From Dryococelus australis (Eukaryota; Arthropoda; Insecta; Phasmatodea; Phasmatidae), in NCBI GenBank assembly GCA_029891345.1, contig CM057009.1:211600709-211664708 (forward strand): a DNA stretch of 64,000 nucleotides, in the 5' to 3' direction. The translations under genes and the position numbers were made by a program. The notes under the pieces are model-generated. The model saw only the letters and a program-made list of their open reading frames with translations. It made no database searches and was not told the DNA's origin. This document shows, piece after piece, positions 49,001 to 61,019 of the stretch (its first letter is position 1; each line of letters starts with the position of its first letter).

Positions 49001-50559
49001 ATAGCTTTCCCTCCGACTTGTACAACATATATAACTATCTTGATGATGGGAGTAATCCATAGCAATATGATGAAACATTTGTATGAATAAATAAAAGTGC
49101 ACAAAGAAAGAACAGGCATTGGTTGTTTTGGCGTTGTATAACAAAAACATGTGGAGGAAATAAAAATACCTGAGGCTTCAACTTCGGAATAGTGTTAGTA
49201 GATGGAGAATCAGCATCCCGGGACAACGGTGTATGGTGGTGTATTCACGAATTCGTCCGCTTCTCGGTTGACGTTACAGATGGAGCTCGCACTCGATGGC
49301 GTAGGGCGACAATGTTGTTTACATAACTGACGGCTCGACTCCCATGTTCGATGTGAGTGACTTTGACATTGAGATTAATGACCTTTAATATGAAAAATCA
49401 AGAAAACTCACAAAAAACGAAACAACTCTTAAACTCTCAAGGGAAAAAACTTACATAACTGACCATGAGCACCATGTTGGATCTGTGTGACCTTAGTCTC
49501 TATCCCAGTGGTCACGAAACAGGCAAAATGGCGAAAGTAAACATTTATCTATAATTAAATTTAATTGTAAAAATTTATTTTTAATTGCAATATTATATAT
49601 AATATATATACTAAAACTGCGGGTGTTTCGTCACCATTTAGAACATCTTTGCGAGAATCTAACTCTGGAGCGACTGAATAAAAATAATCAGAAAGGATTA
49701 TTTAATTTTCTTAGTTATTATTTTTAATAGGTATTTATAATTTCTACTGGAATTTCAAGACAACAATTTTTACAATTTAATTTTTCCTACATATTTTCAT
49801 GATGTTATTGTAATTATTTTGGTTTGTATTTTTTATCCGATTTTATTCGCATCACTTACTTTTCATAACTTCGCTTAAATGTAGCAGATATGGTTTTCTG
49901 TAATTAGTTTAGAAAAATTGTTAACACATGATTTTAATTTTACTTTATATTTGATTTAAATACGTAAATCATTTATCACAGTGTGTATTTTCACCGTTAC
50001 CTACTGCTACCATGCTGTACACTTAATGTTAAGTGATTAGGGAACTTCAAACAAATTAAATGACCAAATGTAATACTGTCGGTTTGCGCGAAATGTGTAC
50101 TTGCCAAACTGTGTGAAATGGCACATAAAAATAGAATATTTATGTACTCGAATAACTTAAGGAGGGAGTCTACTTATGATAAAACGATCAGGTATTGTCC
50201 ACAAATTGCAATAAGCTGTGACATGCGATGTTTAGATGCAAGGTATATATATAAATTATATTCATAGGAATTATCTCTCTTTCTTGTATCATTCTCTACT
50301 GTTGTCTTTAGAGAGACTTATTAATGACTTGTATATATTTTCCTCGGTTGTGAAGTTGAATTATAATTCTGGGCACAACTGCACAACGAGGGCTACACTT
50401 ATGGTAAAAATATTTAGGAGGTTCATTTGATGAGTTAAATATATCTAGGAAAAGTTAAAGGAATTAATGCCAGAGAAATGTATAATGTGTTTGGGTAGCT
50501 ATATAAAAATGAGTTTTTTAGGAATGGTACTTTTAATAATAAATGAGGAATTAAAGGCT

Positions 50560-50741
50560 GACAAATATTTTAGAGATGAATGATGTTTGAATTTCGTAAG
50601 GATTGAAAGTTTGAGGAATATTTCTGAAATTAATATTTGAAGAATGAAGATGTGATGTATGCATAATGAATTAACATTAAATGAATGCTTGAGAAATTCA
50701 CGGGAGAAAATATTTGAGGAAGTGAATTTCTGAAGAATATA
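50560..50741. repeat. Degenerate TTTGAGGAATATTTGAAGAATG array, left part
   Basis: The words TTTGAGGAA, TTTGAAGAATG, GAATGATGTTTGAA and TTTCTGAAGAA recur irregularly. The same vocabulary, in the same orientation, resumes at 52940 beyond the inserted transposon. Confidence 0.5.
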
Positions 50742-52937
50742 CAATTTGGTTCGCCTAACATGGACACTCCCGAAATTTCCAGAATGGTTCCAGAGCACGA
50801 AATGTGGTTTTCGCTAAATGTAATTACATACGAGGGCAAGAATTTTCCACAAAATGACTGTTCGTATCAGTTGTCCACTGAAATAATCAAACAACATAAG
50901 ATTTTTCCCCTGGAAACAAAAATTTATTTCAACGACATGTGAAAGTACGTGTAAAGTGTAATTCAGTGATATAGCATATGTAATGGAAAGTAAAACAGAA
51001 ACGCCAAGAAATAATGTGCAAATATGATTAAGTTAGGTGGGCCGGTAGCACGGGGCAGGGGACCTGTACTCACAGCTGTAAGCAAGCTAAAGACGCCATG
51101 ACACGTCCTGGCGGGACCGCTTCCTTATAGCAGTATAGTTCCTATCTTAATGAAGTAAGGGGGATGGAATGTGATTTTGGACAAAGGAGAGCCCCACAGT
51201 GGAGGGAAGACGGGCAATGTGAGTGCAAGTCTGATATTAATACATTACATTTTATTGAGATACCAACGTAATCCAGGAGATTTGTTTGTTCATTACTGCA
51301 CTGAGTAACGAGTGTGTACTGATGCAAAACGAAAATATAACAAATCTAAATAATGAGAAAAAAAGTAAATTGCATCTGCAGGCATAATACAAAAGAACAC
51401 AGATATGGCTGGAACACTTCACATTAGGTCTTTTCACAGCATATGCTCGATGTGTATACACTCGGCAGCAATACACATCTGTAAACGCACATGTAGCAAG
51501 CGACGAGCGGCCTGAATTTTTTTGGCGTAATGCTGCTGCAAGCTACCACAGTGAGTTCCTGTATGTCATATGGCGTCTTTGGAACCGCGTTGTACACCCT
51601 ATCTTTCAGTGTTCCCCACAGGAAAAAATCTATAGGTGTGAGGTCAGGGGACCGAGCTGGACATCTAACAACACCACCACGCCCTACTAACCATCGATTT
51701 GGAAACGTTTCATTTTAACACTTGCCTCGGCACGCGAGGAAAATGCACAGAACAACCATCATGTCGAGTAGCATGTCTTCCAGAAGTTCCGGTTGGGTCT
51801 CTCTGAGGAAATGAGGAAATGGTCGTAAGTACAGCCAGTCACTCTCCCTTGACTAAATTATGGACCTATGACGTAGTCGTCAACGATTCCACAACACACG
51901 TTCTCTTACCACTGTCGCGCCACATGCCGGACCCAGCGCGGATAATCTGTCGCCCAGTAGTGTATATTTTGTAAATTTACGCGCTTATGGATTCTAAAAC
52001 TCGCTTCATCGGTAAATAGTATGTTCTTCAGAAAATTGCTGTCATCCCTTACAGACATCAGAACAAACCTAGAAAACTGAACATACTGCTGGAAATCACC
52101 TTCATGTAATGCCCGATGAAGAGCAACTTGATATGGATGGAATATCCCTTGGCACATGATCTGTAACACGCATGTTTTACTTATTCCTACAAACATGGAA
52201 ATTTATCGCATACCCATGTGGGGGTTTGCATCGACACGTGCCAACACATAGTGTTGATGCGTCTGGCCCGTATAAGTCTTTCGTCGCACTCGCGTTGTGG
52301 CATTCCAATCACCTAAAGACAAGAAACGTTGAAAGTTCTTCGTATCGTTTGCTGTGAGATGGGCGTCCGATAAGGATACCTTTCACCATACATTTGGACG
52401 ACTAGCTTGGCATTTCTGCCACACTCACTGTAAATAAATAGAGCGTCCAGTATTTCCTCATTCGTGAACTTTATTTCGTACGTAGAGCTACACACTGCAA
52501 TGCCAATTACCATGACATATTACGGGGACTGGTTGGTGCTGCGCTGCTATTAGAAAGCGGTCCCACCAGGATGAGTCATGGCGTCTTTAACTTGCTTACA
52601 GCTGTGAGTACAGGTCCACTGCCCCATGCTTCCGGCCCACCTAACTTAATCATAATTTGCACATTATTTCTTGGCGTTTCTGTGTTACTTTCCATTACAT
52701 ATGCTATATCACTGAATTCCACTTTACACGTACTTCCACATGCCGTTGAAATAAATGTATGCGTCCAGGGGAAAAATCATATTTGGTTTAATTATTTCAA
52801 TGGAAACGTGTTACGGATAGTCATTTTGTGGAAAATTACTTGACCGCGTACGTAATTTAATTTGGCGAAAACCACATTTCGCGATCTGCAACCATTCAGG
52901 AAATTTTGAGGGTGTTCATATTAGCCGGACCATTCTG
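50742..52937 (-). mobile_element. 2.2 kb Tc1/mariner-like (IS630-type) element with about 390-bp terminal inverted repeats
   Basis: The left repeat (50742-51133) and right repeat (52544-52937) are near-complementary along their whole length; shared blocks include GGTGGGCCGG / CCGGCCCACC, ACAGCTGTAAGCAAG and GCACATTATTTCTTGGCG (complement at left). TA lies directly outside both ends (50740-50741 and 52938-52939), the Tc1/mariner target duplication. The 1.4 kb interior holds the transposase remnant on the - strand. Repeats this long are far above the about 30 bp of ordinary mariners. Confidence 0.85.
51490..52513 (-). pseudogene. DDE transposase remnant of the 2.2 kb element
   Basis: Three parts can be read on the - strand. 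(1) 52513-52313: an N-terminal DUF4817-like helix-turn-helix with IKFTNEEILDALFIYSECG and TIRRTF. (2) 52196-51906, in another frame: HPYQVALHRALHEGDF, the first catalytic aspartate in LFTDEASF, then NIHYWATDYPR. (3) 51780-51550, in broken frames: the second aspartate in QHDGC and the third region in SPDLTPIDFFLWGTLKDRVY. Order and spacing match IS630/mariner-like transposases. Frame changes between parts and an internal stop make it non-functional as it stands. Part 1 ends just inside the right terminal repeat. Confidence 0.8.
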
Positions 52938-52939
52938 TA

Positions 52940-53230
52940 CAAGGAATGAAAGTCTGAAGATTATTTCAGGAATTTTTGAGGTATGAGCGAGTGAAGAATA
53001 TTTGATGAATGAATGTCTGATGTTTGTTAAGTTTGAGGAATACCTGAGGAACATTCCAGGAATATGTATTAAAGATAAATTTGAATATTGAATATCTGAG
53101 AAATGTTTGGGTTCTGAGGTTTGTCCGAGTTTTGAAGTCTGAACTTCTAAGTCTGACACAGGGCTGAGGTTCGATGCCTGCTTGATGTCTGAGGTCTAAC
53201 TGAAAGTTGATGCCTTGCTCAGGTCAGCCT
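52940..53230. repeat. Degenerate TGAGGAATATTTGAAGAATG array, right part
   Basis: It continues the array seen at 50560-50741: GAAGAATATTTGATGAATGAATGTCTG, TTTGAGGAATACCTGAGGAA (abbreviated here to overlapping words), then a GTCTGAGGT-type tail. Same strand bias and orientation as the left part. Confidence 0.5.
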
Positions 53231-55566
53231 GGAATCTCTCTGAGGGCTCTTTTGAAATTCAGTTTCTGCTGTAACATAATTATCCTTGTCGCTGATTGGC
53301 TGTGGTCAATGTCTAAATATATGCATGCGATAAATAAGTTGCAGTCATATGACACCGCGTTCTCTGGGAGAATTTTGTCGGGTACCATTGAAGTCTAAAC
53401 ACATTAACAAATAAAATAGTTTTCAAATAATAAAATTGTAACATTTTTATTAAAAGTTTTGTTTAGTTTTTTTTTTGGACATTGTTGTCAAAGGAGACAC
53501 TTTTACGTGGTTAAAATCATTCTTATATATTAGTAATTTTCCCCCATTTTTTATTGATTTATATTTTCTCAAGATCTCAATGTCAAGGTCACCCAAGGTG
53601 AATTTCAAGATCACGCAACGACACCTCCAAGGTCATTATCAAATCCCAAATCCGGTCAGGATCCGATGTTGTTGACCCACATCTCAGCCCCTCACCATGG
53701 ACCTTGCGAAAAGAGCAAGTTAAGTTACCCCTTAAGGAAAAAAATGCTAAAATAAAATTTGTATTAACTAGATAGTTATTGATACATAGGATGAAAACCT
53801 AACGCAAGGAAAATATAAGGAACAGAGTGAAGTCACAGGTCCCAGTTTCGAAATCTGACTTGAATATCAGCGATACTTTTATGTGAACTTCTGATTTTGT
53901 ATTTGCCATTACGTAACAATTGTAAATATTTAAAGCGATTCCTAAGGCAGAAGCATGGTGTAGATACCTGAGTACGAGAGACTAAAATGCAACAGGAAAC
54001 ATTTCTCGCAGACTCTTACCAAACCTTGTCTTTACGCTGAGGGATAAGAGAAATATTTTCTTAAGAAGTACTTAAATACTAATGAAAGGACGGGCAAAAA
54101 TATGTTTTGAAGTGAAATAGCTAGTTTGGTGTCACAAAAGGAAGCCACAGCGAGGGAAGAAATATCTGTGACCACATTCTTGAATTATGTCATAGGCAAC
54201 AAAAGTGTCTTCAGAGGAAATTTTACCTCACAATGTGGGTGGAACTTTTACACGTAACGGCTTCCTATGATCGATAGTAAAATATTCTGAACCAAGTTTA
54301 AACTGATACAGCCACCGGCGGAAACACTTGGTCACCCTTTCCGAAGGCGCTCGAGCAATCAACCGTCGAAACACCGAGGATTACCGAGCATTCGTTTACC
54401 ACATTAAAGATATATAGAGCCAGAACCGTCACAAATATACATACCTAAATATGCACACGCTTACACTACAGTCGGGGACTATTTAAGACAACGAGCAGGT
54501 ATTTTTGGAAATGTCACTACTGTTTGTCAGTACGAGAATAGGATAATCAACAAAGTGGCTGCATTATATTATGCATAATTGAAAATAGAATGCTTCAATT
54601 ACACTATACTTGAACTCACATAGCTCACATTACAATGTATACAACCCATAATCCTGCAAACCTAAAATGACCAATAATATCCTATGACTTGAATCTAACT
54701 GTTCATGTTTGGGACGGGAATGGAAAGAGCGCAAGTCTTTGTCCCATTCCTACAAATGTTGAACGGTTAACTCTTAAAATATTATATATATGTAATAAAG
54801 ATTAATTCCCCAAAAACACGTCCTAGATTTCGCTGTTTCAGTAATATTTCATATTCGTTAATTTTTTTCAAACTCAGGATGTTTACACTTTGAATTAATG
54901 TGAAAATGAAATGCGTATAAATATGTTTGAGTATTTCATATTATTACTAAATAAGGCTGACACGGAATGTGAATCTGAGCCGAATCCTGCATGTACTTCA
55001 TGGTGTTGCAGTTTCCGTTTACAAGGATTAATTTTACGAGAATATTGTGTTAATATGGCAGTGCAAAAGATTTTCGCAAATACAGCTGCCAATTTTCCTG
55101 CAAATGGTGTAGTTAGTATTTGCATGGTTGCTTAAAAGGAGGCTTAATTTAGTGGGACTTTAAACTGAATTTTACAGCTTTTCTCTATTTAATTCACTAT
55201 ATAAAGAACTTTCAGGGCTCGTTATTTCTTATCTGAAACCAAAAATAGTCATTACTGTAATAACAAGTTTAGCAGTGATATGAATGTATAATGTACGTAA
55301 CTTATGAAATTAAACTATACCCTGAGAATGAATCAATTTTATAACAAAGATATTTAAGCTCTGAAACCAAATACCGTACAAACCGCAATTCTAAAACAAA
55401 ATGTTTCTGTCACAAAGATGATGTGTCTGTTTTTTCTAACATCGCAACCAAGCTAACAGGAACACAAACTAATGTCATATACATTAACTAAAATATAATT
55501 AAACTTGATGTAATACACCTCTTAACGTTAATCATTTATTTGTTGCAAAATTTTAAACTTGTATAG

Positions 55567-55698
55567 ATTCGTAAGTACGACCCTCTGGCCTATATACCAT
55601 CTAGTCCTGAAGAAAGCGATGTGGAAGAAGAAAAGACTGAAGTGATCTCACAGCTGGTTGTTCAACAGAATAGGTCACCTGTTATTGAAGATGAAAAG
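55567..55698 (+). CDS. Exon 14: KYDPLA-type exon, paralogue B (44 codons)
   Basis: Acceptor CTTGTATAG, donor GAAAAG|GTTAGC. The peptide opens IRKYDPLAYIPSSPEESD, continues VEEEKTEVISQLVV and ends SPVIEDEK. Together with exon 9 it forms a duplicated pair 21.5 kb apart; both share an unusual TGTATAG acceptor and a GTT-type donor, so the duplication included intron edges. The second halves have diverged. Phase 0/0. Confidence 0.88.
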
Positions 55699-57563
55699 GT
55701 TAGCGCTCAATCAAGTGCGCACTCACAGCGTCATAGAGTATGCTGTTTTGTAGTATTTTGAGATCAGTGACACCTTTTGTATAATGTTTTGCTGCATAGC
55801 TTTGCATTTACATCATTTCAACGTGTTTTGTCCAGTTGTGTCTTGTCATTCAGTCCTGTCAAGTGTCGTATCGTGTATTTGCTTTGGCATTTGTATTCTA
55901 TAAATCAAAAACTACAGATTGCTTGTTTTTAGTACTTTTCTTGCGTTTTAGTGTATGGTAGTATAATTTTCTATGTTAAATTTGTTATTTGACAGCATTT
56001 ATTTTAGCCTTTTTTTATCGTCTAAATGTTTTTATAAGTTTCCTGTATCTTTTAGAGTATTATTTTTCTCTGCTGCCTAAGGTTTCCTGTAGCATTTGCT
56101 TAAGTTCGCAATATTCCAGTAGTTATTTAAGGTCTTTTGTTTGTCTAATGCACTAGTTAACGTAGTTTTAACTGGAGTGGCGGTAATTGATTCCGGTGTT
56201 TGCAAAAATTGATTGTATATACTTGGTACTTGCATCAGATTCTTCCATGTGCAGTTTTTTCTATAAATTAAATCTGAAAAAGTAGATATATGAACATTTC
56301 ACAGATTCATTTAAGTTATGATATAGATGTTTTATTTATGTAGAAATTTATGTGTGTAAAAAATTTGCACATTTCATGTTACTTAAAGTGAGAACGTGCC
56401 TGCTAATGCACTACTATAGAGGATGGAATGGGTTTGCTTGTGACATACAAGCTAAGATAAAGAACGTTATTTCTACCGTACTCCAAAAGAAACTCTGCAG
56501 TAATAAAAAAAATTAAAAAATGATCACAAATGCTTTATATGTTAATTAACTTTGCATTATTCAGTTTCTATATAATATGGCACTTTTAATTAGGTCGGTG
56601 AAGTTAGTGCTGTTTAAGACTATTTTGCAAGGCCGGTACTATAATTATGTAGATCTTAAAACAAACCTTCAGTACATGTTGTGAAACACATATCTGCCCT
56701 CATACGTGCAATACGAATTCTTTAACAGCTTGCTTATATAATTTCTAACAATCATTGAGACATCATCGTTTGAAATTATGTATAGCTCTTACTATGTCAA
56801 CTCGTGTAGTAAAATTTAGCTATGTGAAAAATCTACTCCTAAGAATTAATTTTTTTTTCTCAGAAAAGAATTTGATAAGAGAAACCGGCACGTTTATACT
56901 GCATAAGAAATTCGGCCAAAAACAAAGACGTTTAAAATAATAAAAAAATGGAACATTTCCAGAAAAATATTATCTCTGCATCGGTAGAAACAGTGAGCGC
57001 TTATATCGTATAGTGATAGAACAGAAAGTTAACAGCAAATATATTTGTCTTCGCGTTTTGTCAAAATATATTTATTTTTAGCATCTGTACTACTGGTATA
57101 TTGTTGATTTACCCAGACAAAAATAAACTAGTTGCGATTAATTTTTTTCTGGCGTGTCTTGTCCTCAGTGAAATCTCTCTTTCTTGGCATTTCTGCTAGC
57201 CATCCAAAAGATAACATGACTTGGCAATCCCTGAATGCGACTATTCTATTTGTGGTCGTCACTTACTCGTGCCAGGTTCCTTCCGTTGTGAGGTCCTTTG
57301 ATATGCTCAGTTGATTCTCGGCCTCTCCTCACAGCAGACTGAAGAAAAAATCTGCGGCTGCGAATACAAATTTGCAAATGATGTAGTTTTTGTCTTTCAG
57401 AATATTGGGTTGGGCTTCGTATTTGTAAAGCAACTGATAATATTACAATGGTAAACGTACATTAAGTAGAACTTTAATAATTCTTTAGATTAAAATAAAG
57501 AAACAATACGTTGAGCATGATTACATGATTAGAGTGGAATAATGTAATGTTGTTGTTATCTAG
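55699..57563. other. Intron between exons 14 and 15
   Basis: A 1.9 kb AT-rich intron with no recognisable element. Confidence 0.6.
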
Positions 57564-57797
57564 CCTGTTGACAAGAAGACGAAGGCGCCTGGCGTAAAAG
57601 TTCCGGAAATCAAAGCTCCGGAAATAAAAACACCAGAAGTGGAAGCTCCAAAAATTGAGGTGAGCCGCGAAAAGTCTCCACTTGGCGATGCAAGGAAAGG
57701 TTCATTAGCACCTGGCTCTGGACAGTCCAGTCGGCGGGGTTCGCTTATACCACCAGCCGATCAAGAACGCCGGCCAAGTCTCATCATCAGCGATGAG
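57564..57797 (+). CDS. bt: Exon 15: PEVK run plus [18 protein letters not shown] (78 codons)
   Basis: Acceptor GTTGTTATCTAG, donor GATGAG|GTAAGA. Residues 1-32 are a PEVK-like run with an about 5-residue period ([20 protein letters not shown]). Residues 33-58 are S/G-rich ([21 protein letters not shown]). Residues 57-78 carry RRGSLIPP and [10 protein letters not shown], which I associate with insect projectin/twitchin just before the more ordered part of the protein. Both RRxS sites fit basophilic kinases. G+C content is higher and codon use less AT-biased than in the other exons, suggesting stronger constraint. This exon is the main ground for naming the gene. Confidence 0.85.
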
Positions 57798-58317
57798 GTA
57801 AGACATCCATATGTTTCACATTTCATAAATACATTTATTTTATTAAATTTGAATTGGTCTCCTTTGTGCAATTATACAGCTACTTGCTACATTATAAAGT
57901 TTATTTACGAAGCATAATATATTTTAATACAGTCTGCATTTAATGCAGACAGTGTTATCTGCCACATTATGCTTCGTAGAAAAATTACATTGTTAGGCAC
58001 TGGCATTATTTCAATCGTTGTATAAAATCAATATGGTAAATTTATCAAATGATTCATAAACACGATTGAGACTGATATGTATAGAATTACGTATTAATAA
58101 ACACAATGATGTCCAGTGTTTTATGCAAACTCAAAAGGGAATCTAGCAATTCCATATAAGTTTATTCATATCTAATTTTAATTTTCATCAAAGGCAAATA
58201 CGGTTAAGTGAATTAATATACGAGGTTAGAATTATATTGGACTAACCTTTCGTACAAATACAATCTTATATTTTCATTACTCTCTGAAGTACTTATTATT
58301 GTACGATGGTCATTGTA

Positions 58318-59786
58318 CGAGGGTGGGTCAATAAGTAAGATTTATGCAGTAGATTAGCAAGCAAGGTGACAGAGGTAAAAGTTCCTTACATTCAAGGGAA
58401 ATTTGCATTTCTTACGTTCATGCACACTGCTCAGTATGAGGCACGTACCGGCAGTAACAACAAATTCTCGAAATGAGTTGTCTCACGGTAGCACAACTTT
58501 CAAAGTGGTTTCCCAATGAAATTCACTCCATGATTCAGCTTTCATAAACTAAATATATTTCTCCCACCGACATCCGCAGGGAAGTGGCAGTGTTATACGA
58601 TGAGCTTGCAGTAAGAGCACATCATAAGAAAGAACGATGCAGAATGTTCGCCACTGAAAGAATCGATGCTGGCAACTAGCATCACAGTGGCAGGAAAGCC
58701 ACAGCAACCACTACTGTCAGTACAGCCAGAATTGAATAAATTTTGCAGGTAGGACCGACGAGAGACCATACGATGCATCGTTACCGACGTAAGCTTATCA
58801 TACGACATTTCTCACCACATAGTAAATGACTACCTCCACTCTCAAATTAGTATGTACACGTTGGGTACCGAATTTCATGTTACACAACAGTACAAATATG
58901 TTCACCAAGTTAGGTGGCGCAGTGGTAAAATAACATGCTCACATTTCGGAGGGCTCATGTTCTATTATCGGCTCGAGCAATTTAATTTCGGTTTCCCACG
59001 ATTTTCCGAAATCTCTGCAGGCGAATGCTGGAATGGTTAATTACTACATTCCATGGCCGATTGCTTCCCCTTTCCTATTTCTCAAAGTAACGGGTTCCGT
59101 TTCTAATGACTTCGTTGTCTACGAGTATTTAAGCTCTACCTACGTACAACGATGTTCCTTTTTCGACTCCATTAACATATCTGCTGTATTTAATTGGAGA
59201 ATAAAACGCCAACATGGAAGATATAGTAATCGCTGATGAAACATGGGTGCCCAATTACATTTTATTACAACAAACGGTCTTTAAGAGAACGAAGTATGTG
59301 ACATCGTCACAGAGAAAGAAATCTCAAGCAGCGTCTTAGGCCAGCAGGATCATGGCTACGTTGCTCTGGGATGCACAAGGTCTTCTTCTATATTGAGCTT
59401 CTTTACCGCGAAGATACGTTTTTATCCGTTAGGTTCTATGAATCATAGAAGGACGAGGCAACGTCTCTGCCGAGAGGTTTTCCCTTTTTCACAGTGATGC
59501 TAAATATTACACTGCACGGAGAACACGAGACATTAGAAAGTTTATTAATTGGAACATCATGGAGGATCCTCCTAACCATCCGAATTTGAGTTCGTCAAAC
59601 TCAATTTGTGTGGACAACTAAAGGTACATCTTGTTGGGAGACTATTAGGAGGATAAATATGTACAAGATAGTATCCAAAATGTGACGTTCTAACAAATTC
59701 TGGGCTGATATTATTCATGCAAATGCAGTATACTTAGCATACAACACGTAGCGCAAGAGGAAACCTTACTTATTGAATGACTCTCG
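58318..59786 (+). mobile_element. Decayed mariner element
   Basis: The left end CGAGGGTGGGTCAATAAGTA and the complement of the right end, CGAGAGTCATTCAATAAGTA, match over about 26 bp with five mismatches. TA lies outside both (58316-58317 and 59787-59788). Coding traces on the + strand are in mariner order: SPTDIRREVAVLYDE (N-terminal helix-turn-helix), then IVIADETWVPNY (first aspartate) and IMATLLWDAQGLLLY. Stops and shifts are many. Without the nested SINE the length is about 1.2 kb, normal for mariner. Confidence 0.8.
58905..59150 (+). repeat. tRNA-derived SINE nested in the mariner
   Basis: Box A-like GGTGGCGCAGTGGTAAAA at about 58911 starts the unit. The body contains TTTCGGTTTCCCACGATTTT, GGCGAATGCTGGAATGGTT and ATGGCCGATTGCTTCCCC, and ends near ATGACTTCGTTGTCTAC; these blocks correspond to a widespread arthropod SINE type ending in a GACCTCGCTGT-like segment. 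It splits the mariner between its N-terminal and catalytic parts, so it inserted later. Confidence 0.65.
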
Positions 59787-59828
59787 TAAAATTTTAAATA
59801 TTTAATAGTGTTCTCTTCTCTTAATCAA

Positions 59829-59832
<4 letters not shown>

Positions 59833-59902
<70 letters not shown>

Positions 59903-59916
59903 TAAAGAGAAAGAGG
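59833..59916. repeat. (TA)n(GA)n compound microsatellite
   Basis: About 27 TA units, followed by GA-rich sequence, about 45 bp after the mariner's right end. Confidence 0.95.
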
Positions 59917-61019
59917 TTTTTTTACAAATTTTGTACCTTACAGACCTTGGAAAATACTAAAAATTCAAAATGATACATGTCAAAATGTACTTTTGTTTCT
60001 TCATTGTTAATTATGTTTACTAAACTCATATTGTTATGTGTTTATTGATAACCTTTAACCAATTTAACTTTTATACTGAACTTAAAATTAAGTCACGTTT
60101 AATGTTCATAATTTCCGCAAATGCAGAGTCAGTTTTAAACTTCTTTTTGAAACAAATATCCCTTATACTGACACCACATGAGTCTTATTTAACAACTTAG
60201 CTTTATTTCAGTCAAAGTGATATTTTAGTTTTACTGATAATATCTACTAATAACATTTTTATAATATTATTTAAAACCACTTGTTTTTTTACAGTTTTGT
60301 AAACTTAAAATGCATGTTCCAGCACACGTAAACTTGTATCTTGAAGGTTCGAGATGACTTCTACGTGTTGGATTGTTTATGTATACATGTATATATAATG
60401 ATAATAATTACTACATTATTATATAAACAGTGTACAGATTAATTTTTATGCTAAAGTAATTTTTTTAAAATTAGTTTCTGGGATTTGCGTAATTTGAGAA
60501 TTTATTTTAAGTTTAAATAATCTAATAATAATTTGTTTAAGTATATACGAAATATTAGCGAAATTTGGATCTTCAGTAAAAGAAAGAATCGCTATTGCAA
60601 CTTCCTAAACTGCATTTGATGGTTACGACTGGAAATTCTGTTGCGTTTTAATTTGCATATAAAATTTTTTTTTTGGTCTTTGCTGAAAATTATTTTTTGC
60701 GAACCACTAGAACAATAGTAATGAACGCTCTGTTTTTTAAATAGTAGTAAACATAATTTATTTAAGCAGAGTAAAATTTAAACATTTTTATATTACCTTT
60801 CTGTATTTTATTAAGTTTCATTGGTTGCTAAAAGTTTATATTCCGGAAACTGAGTCGTAAAAATGAAGCGTTTGGGAAGACATTAAATTTAATATTATTT
60901 CGGTTTTGCACTTTTATACAAAGGGGTATAAATAATTTACAATGATCACGTTACTAAGGTTTTTAGTCCTTAATAATTTGTGACTTGTTACACAACGCTT
61001 TAATGTTTTTATATATATG

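Larger units (their letters stand above)
46075..55566. other. Intron between exons 13 and 14
   Basis: A 9.5 kb intron. Its main content is a 2.2 kb transposon (50742-52937) sitting in a split degenerate repeat (50560-50741 and 52940-53230). Near 47.9, 49.3-49.5 and 53.6-53.7 kb, loosely similar pieces with GACCTTGA / AAGGTCA words occur, not resolved into a repeat. Other sequence is AT-rich and unrecognised. Confidence 0.5.
4225..57797 (+). other. bt: Gene-level model: PEVK-like spring region of a giant muscle protein, probably projectin/twitchin (partial, 15 exons seen)
   Basis: Fifteen exons on one strand share AG acceptors, GT donors, phase 0 at both ends and a composition dominated by K, E, P, V, S and T. 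Most end in an AAG or GAG codon directly before GT. Their 579 codons contain no globular domain. Projectin/twitchin is a giant Ig/FN3/kinase protein that links thick filaments to the Z band in insect muscle and has an elastic PEVK region near its N terminus; the RRGSLIPP and [10 protein letters not shown] tail of the last exon is what I associate with that protein. Sallimus/titin or another muscle giant is the main alternative. No start codon, stop codon, Ig or kinase exon is present, so the gene extends beyond both window ends. Very short exons may have been missed in the long introns. Confidence 0.6.

Noticed and set aside
53584..53592. TCAAGGTCA, a perfect orphan nuclear receptor site
   Set aside because: A nine-base match in 64 kb is weak evidence and lies among loosely repeated AAGGTCA words of unknown origin.
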